Shown here: positions 23,995-35,680 of the stretch, one piece after another
Layout: the number at the start of each line of letters is the position of its first letter
How positions within the stretch are numbered: position 1 is the first letter of the stretch
Assembly: GCA_002189035.1 (NCBI GenBank)
Contig: CM007989.1
Span: 4,619,001-4,683,000, forward strand
DNA length: 64,000 nucleotides
Direction: 5' to 3'
DNA from: Utricularia gibba
Lineage: Eukaryota > Streptophyta > Magnoliopsida > Lamiales > Lentibulariaceae
Translations under genes and position numbers: made by a program
The notes under the pieces: generated by a model
Database searches by the model: none
Seen by the model: only the letters and a program-made list of their open reading frames with translations
What the model was told of the DNA's origin: nothing

Positions 23995-25402
23995 TCATGT
24001 TCCCTGTATCGGAGCTGCGCTGATCATGCTGCTTGACCCAGCCCCGCCGCAATCCAGCAGCTGTTGTTTTAGCCTCCGGTTGTCTTGCCTTAGCCGTTTC
24101 CCCTGAGTGTTGAGCAGTGAAAGAACACAGCAGGATCAAGAAGAACTAACTAGTGGATATGTGAAGAAGTAACTAGGGGATTGGATGCATACCTTTTCTT
24201 GAAGCTGCTCGATCTCCTTCATCATTCTCCCTTCCTACCCAAATCATCAGAATGCATTCCTCACATCAAACATAATGAGCAGGGGACAGGGACGCTCACC
24301 TTTTTCTCGGTAACGCGCCTTAACCCTGCTTCAAGTGAGCTCTCCAGATGCTGCAGCTCATCTAAACTTAACCCCAGCAGCTCCTCCGCTCTCATGCGCC
24401 TAGTCAAAGGGTAAGAAGAAACACTTATGCCGCATCGAATTTGAACAACAAGAAACTGAGTGAGTTTATGGTAACGGAGTACACTCAAGTATCCACTCTA
24501 GTTGTACACCTGATCAGATGTCTTTTCTCAGCCACTTCCTTGCTTAATCTGGAGCAACTGCTGTACTGAACACCCAACTCAAGCTCATAAATTGGAATGA
24601 ATTGAAAGCCAAAATGGGGCCATGAAGTGTAATGATCAGGCGGAACCTGCGTTTCAAGCGACGGCTGCTCCATTTCCTCGATGTTCTTCAACTGCAAATC
24701 ATGCCTTTCAAGGAGATCCTTCACACTCCTAACACCACCCCAAATGTCAAACTTACACAAGATAGGTACATAACTCATCGTCTAAATTTTGACACTCTAC
24801 GAAGGAAAATCAACAATGAAACAACAAAAAAGACATCATCAAGTGAAGCTATGAAGTTGAGAACTGAAACCTCAAACTTTCAAGAAAAAAAAAATGTTCT
24901 GATGGTAGAATGAGAGGGGACGGGCCAGTTATTTCGGATTTAAAACATAATGCTTCCTTCTCCCTACCTTACTGTATAACCAACCTTACCCATTCTAATG
25001 GCACAATATGCATAAGTTGAGCTCATAACACGTGCAATTTTATGCAACCATTCAGAACTAAACCTCAAACATCGAGAAAAAAACTTGTTTTTAGGGTAGA
25101 CTTTGATCATTAGTATGCACAGAAACCGAAAATGTATCTGTAGGTTGGGGTTACAATGAAACTACTACATTACAAACCCACATAAGACAGTAGTTTCGTC
25201 TCTTTTGGGTAAGACTAAACCTGGAGCTGGAGAAGTCGAAGAGTTTGCCCGAGGAAGAGAAGACCACGAGGGCAACATCAGCATCGCAGAGAACAGCTAG
25301 CTCTTGAGCTTTTTTGAAAAGCCCTTTTCTTCTCTTGGAGAAGGTAACCTGCCTTATGGATGGGTCATCAATCTTCTTCATCTCTATCTTCTTTTTCGAC
25401 AT
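23995..25402 (-). CDS. MIKC MADS-box transcription factor, SVP/AGL24/JOINTLESS clade
   Basis: Six exons on the minus strand: 25402-25221, 24728-24647, 24565-24510, 24399-24300, 24234-24193, 24102-23995. They sum to 570 nt and 189 residues, with all phases and GT..AG borders consistent. The MADS domain (1-60) includes [20 protein letters not shown] and [20 protein letters not shown]. The I and K regions follow ([50 protein letters not shown]). The exon sizes 82, 100 and 42 are typical of this clade. These nuclear proteins dimerise through the K domain, bind CArG boxes and mostly regulate flowering time, dormancy or inflorescence development. The C-terminal part is short, ending APIQGT, where family members usually run to 220-240 residues. 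The start [10 protein letters not shown] replaces the common MAREKIQIKK. Confidence 0.88.
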
Positions 25403-27940
25403 TTTTGAAGAAAGAAAGCTTTTCCTTCTAGGTCTGGATTCAAAAAGAAGAGGGCTGCAACTTTCAAATAAATAGCAGCCAGTTTTCCATTTTCGGACAC
25501 CGATGATTAGATTTCTGTATAAACAATACAGCAAGCGACAACTTATTCGCATGCCCATGCGCTGAGAGGAGGAGGAAATAAAGAACAGATAAGATATGTC
25601 ATTTTAACCAAGGAGATAGGGTGTAGTACAGGAATGACTTCATTCTTGTGGTTCCCAAACCGACAGACCGAAGCAGTAGGCTGGCAAAGTGCTGACTAAT
25701 GATGTTATCTGTAATAATTTTTCACTCTCTGAAAATGCTTCCCAACTATTTATGAACTAAAAATAAATTTAGAGGTATTTCTCATTTTTTGAAAATTTAC
25801 AAAAAATTTATCTGTCATAATTTTTTTAAAATAATTTCTCATTTGCATTCACTTAAAATGTTTGGTTATTGTTATGAAGTACATAGCAATCGAATTCTTG
25901 TACTATTTAATTATTAAACTTGGATAGATTCAATAGAGGGAAAGAATGATGTTTTTATCATAATAAACCTAATTAGAACAATAAAAATTTAGGTATACAT
26001 GAGACTTTTGTAAAATAACTGATTTCCATTGAGTTGGGATGAGAGAAGTGATGAACACATTATTTGGAACTTTAAGATATCGCATTAGTTATTTTGAATT
26101 ATAATCTGATTTGGTTTATTTTTTTATTGTATCTTATTATTTGAACTATATAAGTTCTAGTTAAAACTTAATATCATACCGTGAAAAAACAAAATGTATT
26201 AATTTTTATATAACTAACATTTCATTCTTTGTGTCCAATACTGATTCCATTATACATTTATATTTAATTTGTATTTGATTGAAAATTATATTTATAAATT
26301 TATTTGATACAGAAATTTGTAATTTATACAATGATAATAAAATTATGCTTATCAACAATATAAAAAAGCGTCATGTTAATGACATATATGACGAATACCA
26401 TATGATTAGAAAATAATAATATGTATAATCAAAGGTTACAAAAATACAGAGGCTTCATTATATAACATATGACTCGAGAAACTTCATACCTTGTTATTTT
26501 GATGAAGATCCATTTTACATTTACATTTAGATTTGATGTCAGAAATAACAAATGTGAATAAGAAATTTGGTGATTATACATGCATTTATGTTATCATACA
26601 CAAAATGTAGATTTTTTTATGATTATATATTGATCTATTTATTTTTAATATTAAAATATATAAACATGACACTATTTTACATAAACCTACCAGACAAACA
26701 TCTATATATTTTAAGACTTTCTCATTGGTATTCAACCATGATGCCTTCCAAGTATAATAGCCACGAGTCAATATGTGAATCTTCCATATGCTGAAATTCA
26801 GATTGATCAAAGTTCAATATTTTCAATTTCATAATATTCAGGTATGTTATTAGTTATTAGAATTCCTATGAGTAAAACAAGGACATGTTATTTGGTAAAT
26901 ACTTTACAATCATTTGAATCCTTATTGCCCCTTGGCCTAGGTTTATTCAAGTATTTATTTAGACTATCTTCTAGTTGTGTACTTAGTGGGACTAAATTTA
27001 GTTATTTGAAGAATCTAACTAACACTCTGAGATTTTTTGGTTCAAATTTATAAAAAATAATAATGAGCATTTTATGAAAAACCTATAAACATTTTTGTGC
27101 TATATTTTTTTATTGATGGATATTATCAATTTTGTGTATTAAAAGTGTCTTCATAAATAGTAAATGAAGTATAGAAAGGAATTCATTTTTATTGTGTTAA
27201 ATGTTTAAGGGCATGCTCTAATCTACTTTTTTTTTACTACTACTTCTCAAAACAAATAGAAGCAAAAATAAATTAGAACAAAACATGATTCTACTTCTTA
27301 CTTTTAATTCTATTTTTTACACAATATATTGAGTATGAGAGTAACTTTGAGTTACTTTTTAATTATTATTTTTACTTTTCATTATAAATTTACAAGTTTA
27401 TCCCTTGTTACCCTAAATATATTCATTTTATCATGTTTCTATTAATTCTCTTCTTTATCGCAATGCTCATCTCACACCCAACTGCAATTTCAATCTCCAG
27501 ATTTGAACAACGGGCTTCTTAGATATGACATTGTATTGGAGGTACTTCGAAATTTCAAAGTTAAAAGTTTTTTTTTTCTGTTAATTCAGTTATCTTTCAT
27601 TTTTTTGATCCTAATATTAATGAGGGGTCTGAATTGGGATCCTTACTTTTTAACCAGGCCGGAGAGAAAGTGGTAAGTTGTGGCGTTTCAAATGTATCTA
27701 ATATTCGGGGGATCTTATCAAGGATTTACATTCAAGATTACTATGTTTGTTCTCATTCTTATTATCTTTCTTAATTAGGTTTTATATTTATTTTGAGAAA
27801 ATACATATCTTGCTATTCTTAGAACCGATGCTAAGCTTGGATTCAAAAGTTCAATTGTATCAAGTACGTTGTACCACTTCGTAGAAGACTGTTTTTATTC
27901 ATATATATATGTAATAAATATATAAATAATATGTGTAACT
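25403..27940. other. MADS promoter side and AT-rich intergenic DNA
   Basis: The first few hundred bases are the likely 5' region of the MADS gene. After 25.7 kb the sequence is AT-rich and has no recognisable coding content. Around 27200-27360 there is a fragment rich in CTACTTCT and AGAAGCAAAA motifs that recalls the MITE at 16.3 kb, but its ends are unclear. Confidence 0.4.
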
Positions 27941-28369
27941 TCTGGGATTTCCTTTCAAAAAAATTTTATGGGTTGTGATTCTACAAAGCACCTCTCTGAA
28001 TTGGAACAACTTCTTAATGGAATAGTCATGATGAAAGAGATGACTCCAATGATGAAGGATTACCTAGTTTCTTTTAGGGAATGATTGTTTGCAAGAATTT
28101 ATGTCGCATATTTCAATAAGATTGGTGCAAAAGCACATTAGGTAATTTAAAGCCCAATTATCAATCTTCTAAGTCCTAGAATTTGTTGCGAGGTATTGTA
28201 TAAATAACAAATAGTGTGATTTTTCTGACTTATAATATACGATTAATCTTGATGAAACTGCTCTTGCATTAATTTATTTATTTTTTGTTACTCCATTAAT
28301 ATGAATATGTCTTCAGCTGATTCTAACGTATTTCCTTGATTTTTTTTTCCTTTGTTTTGGTTTTGTAAT

Positions 28370-29160
28370 GTAGAGATGGACAAAGGGAAAAAATATTGAA
28401 GGTAATGAAACTAACTAAAAAGATAGTAAAAAATGGGAGCAGATTCCTGGATAATTTTTTTTTCTTTCTCAAGATTTTCCTGGCTAAGATTTGTGGTGAG
28501 AATCGACCTACTACCTTATTCAATAAGATCAGTTGATTGAATATTCTCAATAAATTAATTAGTCAAACGGGAGATAAGTTTTCATTGAAACAAATCAAGA
28601 ATAATGGTATGATCTTCGAGCATTGTGAACTTTATGGATTCGACTTATAAATTGGACTAGCGTAAGTTGGGACAAAAACATGATACTTGTTAGTGATAAA
28701 TGATAGGTAGAAAAGATTGCAGTAATTTATTCTTTTAGTTTATTCATTCCATATTAATAACCTACATTATTGGTTCTAGTAGTATTTGATGCATTCTATG
28801 ATGATTATTTGGTTTTGGTTGTTTGGTTTTATTACTTGTAGGAGAATAAGGAAGCTAAAAACTTTTGTGATGGACTGCTACTGAACAAAGAACTCATAGA
28901 AGAACTCTTATGTGGTATCATTGCCACTAGTCAATATAGCTACACACCAAATTATGGAATTCTATAACTGGAGATGGATAATGAAGTTGAATGTATCCCT
29001 GAGATGGAAGATAACACTTTTGATTGGACTTATGAACCTGTGGTCAATAACTTTGGTACACTACCTTCATACCCAAGTGTTAGTCGTATATCTGTTAATG
29101 GTCTACGAAAAGAACAACCAAGGAATGAAAGAGTGGGAATCTGAATACCGAATCTTGTAA
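28370..29160 (+). pseudogene. Decayed Myb/SANT-like gene (Harbinger ORF1/L10-interacting MYB type)
   Basis: Broken frames carry the pattern of this plant family: WTKGKNIEGNET near 28378, then RPTTLFNKIS and LNKLISQTGDKFSLKQIKNN near 28506-28600. After a likely intron comes ENKEAKNFCDGLLLNKELIE with CGIIATSQYSYTPNYGI near 28842-28960, and an acidic tail. Stops and frame changes interrupt all parts. Family members bind DNA and occur both as host genes and as the accessory protein of PIF/Harbinger transposons. Which of these this remnant came from is unknown. Confidence 0.5.
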
Positions 29161-29559
29161 ATTTTATGAATACATAAATTATCTGATATCTTATATGAAC
29201 ACTATCATATCTTTTAATCTGATCTCAAAAGCATGTGTAATCATGTCTAACCAAATGAGAATATAAAGTGTAAAAGTCTGATAGCACACAAATTTTCATG
29301 CTTTTAGGATATGAAAATCATAAGTTTTTAATTATATTTAGTTGTTTATTTTATAATTTTAAGTATTTTTATATAACTTAGGAAAAATGTGATTTTTGTG
29401 TGTTAGTAGGCTAAATCATTTGATTTAGCCCACCCCATGTTCTAACCCGATTTTCAATCTAGCAGCAATCTCAAAATCATAAAAAAGAAACCAGGATTTA
29501 GTGAAAGTCACCGTGCAGTAGGGAGCAATAAGTACAATGTCGTGGTGGCAGTCTGCAAG

Positions 29560-30670
29560 TTAGAGGTAGGAGTAGCAGAGTTGTCAGAGATTGTATTTGC
29601 TTTGGGAAGTGAGAGATAGAGAAACACCAGAGGAGAGAGAATCACAAAGGGGGCTCGAGTAATTTTTCAGTACACACACGAGGGGGTTTCCCCTCCAACT
29701 CCAACACGAAGAGTACTGAACCAGAAGGAAAAAGAAGAGCGATTTTCAAGAGAAGAACCTCCAACGTGAAGAACAAGAATCAAGATCCAATCTAGCGCTA
29801 CTGTTCCGGCCTGTGAATAGTAGCAGACAGAAACCAAAACTCTCACTGCTTTAATTTTGTTTATTGATGTTTTTAGTTTCTGCAACCAACTCTTTCACGA
29901 TGTTCTTGACATTTTCACTGTTTTATGTTAATGTTATCATATTTTACTTTTCAAGTATGAGTACCTAGAATTCTAGGGATGCCTTAAGGTAAAGCATGAT
30001 GGTGTGTATCTAGGATTAATAATGAAATTTATGTTTGTTTCTTAATTCTTGTTTCTATAATTTTATGGGTAGACCTAAAGAGAGGAACAAGTAACTTCAT
30101 AACTAAGATGCTTGATTTAGAGATAGATCAATAAATCAAAGCGGGAGCAATAGATATTAGTTCAGTGTAGAACCAGTAGAACCAAGTAGACCTAGTTCTA
30201 CATACTTTGCATGCGGGTAAACCTAATTGCAATGTTGGTGATGATATTGAGGACTAGCTTAGCCAAAAATATGATGAATGATTTGGATAAACTTAGGTTA
30301 TTTGAAGTTGTGATTATAGGAACATGGTAGATTAAATTAGACATTTTAGCACCACACCACCTGTAGACCTTTAAGGCATCTTAGTATTACTATGAGTTAG
30401 AACCAATATTTGTTACTTTATTTGTTGAGACCTGATCTTGTTTACTGAACTTGTTTACCACTATTAGTCCGAGTTTAAACTAAAAATCACCGTTACTTTG
30501 AATTTTGCATCTACTGAATCACTTAGCAAACACAAGCTCTTTGTGATTAACCCCAAAATCCACTATACAAGTTTTCTAAATTTGTATTTTGTGTAAATTA
30601 GGGCTTATAAATTTATTTGATACGAAATTTTTATTTTTGCAACAACATTAGGAAATTTCTGTTTATCAAT
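29560..30670 (+). repeat. Dispersed LTR-like repeat, copy 4 (longest)
   Basis: About 1.1 kb. Matches copies 1-3 block by block: GAACCTCCAACGTGAAGAAC, CTACTGTTCCGG, CTCTTTCACGATGTTCTTG, GGGTAGACCTAAAGAG and the end GCAACAACATTAGGAAATTTC. No coding content. Probably a solo LTR or LTR remnant of the local gypsy family. Confidence 0.55.
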
Positions 30671-31325
30671 GTCCAAACGGAATCCAACAAAGGCATATGT
30701 TCATACATTAAGGAAATACATCACTTTTAGTCAAAATAATAAAATGCATCATGTTTTAAGATTTTTGATTAATAAAAAAAAATCATTCTTTTAATATCAC
30801 CCTCCAACTCTAGAAAAGTTGTATGATATGAATTTTTTGTGAAGGCTATAGAGGTTGCATTAGCTAAATTCGAATTTTCTTTCATTTCTGAGTATTGTCT
30901 GACAATTTTTGTGCAATCACGTAAAGTAGGACTGTTAGTATCTTGACTTGCCAATGAGTTGGACATGCTAAGGGTAGTCGAAATAGATTGAAGAGTATTA
31001 GCCATCTTAATTGTAATAACAAGCCTTACACTCCTTTGTTTCTCATGAAATATCACAAGTAATAGTAAACGGAATATCTAGCGAAATTTGACATGAACTT
31101 TGTTTCTCATGACGTATCAAATAATTAATGGCTTTAGTCTCATTAGTGTTTGAAACCCAACTACTATTAATGGATTTCTAGTGTAATATATTATAGTGCA
31201 TGATTCCTCTCAAATATCTCAATAATTATCTCAAAACTATCAAATGTTCATCACTTAGATAATAAGTATATCTACTTAGTCTATCCTTATGCAGTTCATA
31301 AGATACATCAAGTTACTCATGATTT
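30671..31325. other. Intergenic stretch, no gene recognised
   Basis: Contains a 95-codon minus ORF at 30769-31056 without family resemblance. It may be part of the copia remnant that follows. Confidence 0.4.
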
Positions 31326-31329
31326 GTGC

Positions 31330-32060
31330 ATGCTTATGTTAAGCCATTGTATCTCTCTTACTTTTATGTAGTGCCATGTTTGGATAATATGATGTTTTCA
31401 TAAGTTTTACCTCAAAGTGGTTATACTTCCTCAAAAGTTTCTCCACATAGTGATCATGTATTAGCATAAAACCTTGATTAAGTTTTATGATCTTAACTCC
31501 AAGAATACATGAGACTTCACTTATATCTTTCATGTCAAATATTGAAGCCAAGAATTCTTTAGAATTAATACCAACCGCAATGTCGGAACCAAATATATGA
31601 AGATAATCCACATATAAGTAAATAATAATGCATTGATTTTTGATTAACTTAGTGTCTACAAATTTTTTTATTTATAATGTTGAAAATTCTGATGATTTTA
31701 ATATACAATCGAATTATTCATGTCATTGTTTGGGTAATTGTTTTAAGTTATATAATAAGTTTCTTAATTTACAGATTTTGTTCTCTTGTCCTACACTTGC
31801 ACATCCATCGAATTGAACCATACAGATTTATTTCTCTAATTCACCCATTTAGAAAGGATATTTTTACATCTATTTGGTAAATCACAAAGTTATGAATAGA
31901 GGCAAGTGATATTAGTACATGAATAGAGGAGAATAAAACCACAAGAGCAAATGTATCAAAATAATCTATATTGGGCTTTTTTGTAAAGCACTTCACAACC
32001 AATCTGATTTTATACTTATCAACTGTACTATCCAAATATGGTTTTTACTTAAATATCTAT
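31330..32060 (-). pseudogene. Ty1/copia reverse-transcriptase remnant
   Basis: The minus strand from 32035 shows conserved copia RT blocks: KYKIRLVVKCFTKKPNIDYF, IDVKISFLNG, then GQENKICKLRNLLYNLKQLP, and at 31611-31339 MDYLHIFGSDIAVGINSKEF with FDMKDISEVSCILGVKI. The usual YVDD has decayed to the MDYLHIFGSD stretch, and stops lie between blocks (for example where KQWHEKFD is expected). It is an old inactive copy. LTRs were not located. Confidence 0.7.
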
Positions 32061-35000
32061 TTACAGTCAGTTGTTTTTGCTCCATGTAGTAGACTAGTTT
32101 TGACAATAGTGGCCGTATTTCAAAAAAGACATATTGGTATGATTGGTGATGAAAGTTTTAAGATGATAACTATAGGTATAGAGACAGAAACATGATTACA
32201 TAAAACACAAAACAAAAAACCACAGATTCAAAAAAGGTATTTATGATCACTTGATTTGATTAACTATCTTCAAATTCAAATGCTTCATTATGAAAGAAGA
32301 TATTTCTTTTTATAAAGTTTACTAGTTCTTGGTCTTACGTAAGATTAGGAATTGAAACATTATAACATCAAATAAATTAAATCTTGCATTCCTTAACTTC
32401 TTCGTTCTATATTATAATTGAAATATTACAACATCATGTCCATTTTCTTGATCTCAATTCTCGACGTCATTCATCATCACATAAAGCTTAGAAGGGGAGA
32501 TTATTTATTTAAACCCACTTTTTGTTTACAATAATTTACTTAATAAACAAATATAATATAAACAATTAATTTCATCACATCATATTTATATTTAAAATCA
32601 AATAAACTAAATTCTTTTATCTTAGTCCATAAACCTCGAATGCCCTTAAATGGTTGAAGCTTCGGTTCAGCCAAATTAATTCATGGTTTTGGTTCAATCC
32701 ACTCGAGCAAGCGATTTATGGATTCCCTTTTATAATGCATATCACTTGAAAATGAAAATCCATAACAATGCATTGGGCCCAAGAAGGTTTATTGGACTCC
32801 GTAAAACAACTTAATGGGCCATTAATATACCACAAATAGCTACTACAATACACAATTCCTACTTTGGAAAATATGGTGGTGGAAAACAAATGGAGTGCAA
32901 CTGTATGGATAATAAAATTTAAATAGCATTGCGTCATGTCGCTAGGCATGGGCCATGAGCCCATAACCTTAGAATACATTAGATAGTTTGTTTAAAATTT
33001 TTAATTATATGGTTTAAAATAACATATATTTTATAAATTTAAAATTAAACTATATTTGATAAATGAATTTACTCAAGGGGAATTTGTTGAAATATTGATA
33101 GGAGATCAAATGGGTCTTATGGATCTATTTGTTCATTAAAATAGATTATAGAATATTCTTCTAGTTGGATCATGGTGATCATTAATTTTTAGCCCAAACC
33201 CTCAGCCTAATATGACCTATTTTGGAATCAGGAATCACACTGCATGATCCTCCATGTGTTTTAGCATCCTGTAGCTGATGGGCCTGAATTTGGCTAAAGG
33301 TGTCCCCAAATTGAGAATCATGATGTTGCAAATGATAAAAAGTGAGTTGATCATGGACAACAATCTAGGTACCCCATCTTTTCAATTGAAGCATCAACCC
33401 AAAACTTATGTATATATGAGCCGGATCCTTAGATCTGAGTGTTACGATTGATGACTTGGGTGTGTGTTTTGTATCTTATGATTGTAATTCCCTAAATCAG
33501 TTTATATTTGAATGACATTTCACTCATGTTTTATTTTTCTCTTGGGGGTTTTCATATAAATTCTTGGTATTGTTTATTTTATTGCATCACAATCACACAA
33601 ACATCAAATCATTTTGGAATCAAACAACGTTCACAAGTTATGTTAAGCTACTTCATGATGTTCTGTTGGGTTTTTATACGCCAAGTTACAACATGAGGAT
33701 TGGGAAGAATTTCTGGAATTTTTAGAAAAATCGAGGAGGTTAATACATAGGGGTACGTGTCTTGAGCTTCATGGATTTTTCCCGATCCCTTGGGTGATTC
33801 TCTTGTCATCTGATCAAATTTATTTGACAATCCTTAATGAAGTACAATCTAATTCTAATCTTTTTGTGCTGAGGTTTGATTCTATTTATTGTTCATGTCC
33901 ATGAAAATTCGGTTTCTTATTGCAAAAATTGATTTTCATCTCCCAATACTTAAATGGAGATGCGCATTACGTATGTATTGAAATGAAGAATATTGGATTT
34001 CCTTTGTTGATTAGGTTAAAATTGTTGTGTGGAAATATTACCAAAATAATATATTGATTGAAAAATAAAAAAAAGTAGATATCATTTTTTAACTTGATTC
34101 ACTCCAAATAAGACTATATCAAACTTCAAAAAAATTCAATCTTTATCATAATGCATATAAAGATATTTAACTTGATAAATTATATAATTTTACTACTTTT
34201 TTTATCCTTTATTTGATAATCTTCACCGAACAAGAGGTACAAATGAAAAAAAAAACATTACCATTATTCTCTTACTATTTTACCTTTGAAAATTACTTAA
34301 GTTATTGCTCCACATGATAGCTCGTTACTCAAATATATAAGCAAGAGATGAATTCCCCTCTATTTATAAAGAGGAATGCACAATCAACATTAAAAATAGT
34401 TTTATCATAAATAAATACTTTATAATTATTAAAATATAATTACAAATAATGAAAGTTTTTTAATATTATATAGAAAATGTTTGGCTCTATTAACTAATAT
34501 AGTATCATTAAATTGCATTTTTATAGCAACACATATACGGTTTTGGCTTTTTTTTTTCCATCCGAAAAAGAATCGGTTTCTGGCGCACATAAATTCCTCA
34601 CTATTTTGATGCGTAGCGCACAGCTGGTGAACAGTAGGCGTAGCGTAGCCCAGTTTTTCAAACTTGGATTCCTCATCTTCATAATGCACTCCATCATCAT
34701 CCCACTCTCCTTATATATTTAACTAATTTTTGTTCTATTATGCTCTACATTATTTTATGTCACAAAACCCAATAACTGATTCTTGTATTTTTTTTTTTGA
34801 ACAAATAACTGTCTCTAATCCATTTCACTGTAGCTTTCTAACACAATAAGCGCTAAAGGCAGGTGAATTAATTAATTAATTAATTATTGGATGATGAGGA
34901 AGGGTTTAATGTTAACGGCTAACCTTGTCCTACTCCTACTCCTACTCTACTAGTACCATGAGATTCAAAAATCCTCTTTGAAAAGGACTAAGAGGCAATT

Positions 35001-35680
35001 CACCCAAAAGACAAAAAAAAATATAATTTTTGATTGTGAATATCCATTTTAATTAATAATAGCCGATTCTTTTTTGCTAAGGAAAAAAGGACCCGATTCC
35101 CGGGTTCGGGATTGGAATTAAGAATCCGGACTTTTCTTCCACAAAAACTCAGGTCATGTTTAGTTAAAGGTAAAGGAATAAAAAGATTTAATTTATTAAA
35201 GATAACCTATGAATTTAGTTGGAAGTAAATATTTTTATCAACTTCCACCTTGGTAGCTATTTTTTTTCCTTGTAGAAAGTAAATTTTATATTTTTTTCAT
35301 GAATTTAATAAATCTTTGTACCAAACACATAAAATATATTATTTACACATTAATTGTTCAAATTGATCAACCAAACATTGCCTAAAAAAAGAAAAAGGGA
35401 AAAGAAAAGGGAAATGGTAATGTTTAATACTGTGAGCGCTGAAAGCGAGCGCTCACTCCACTGGAATCAAGTATTTGTGCGAGCATAAGCTTTTCAATTG
35501 GTCCCAGGAAGCACGCTGAGGTGTCCGCCTTCGGCACCTTGAAGTGGTTTGAACTGGGTGGTGGAAGCGAACTCGGAGGGCGGGGTGTTTAGTGTCGAGA
35601 GAGGTGGATGTGGCGATGTGGTGAAGGAGATTTCTTGGCTGCTAAAATTTTGATTGTTGTAAGTGGGTTTTAGAGTTAGG
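32061..35680. other. Intergenic DNA upstream of the kinesin gene
   Basis: No recognisable coding sequence. An (AATT)-type microsatellite lies at about 34866-34888. A possible small MITE lies near 35155-35385, whose ends read ATGTTTAGTTAAAGG and CCAACCAAACATTGCC in inverted sense. From about 35430 the DNA becomes GC-richer and is probably the kinesin promoter and 5' UTR, with GAGCGCT and AGCGCTC copies at 35430-35460. Confidence 0.45.
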
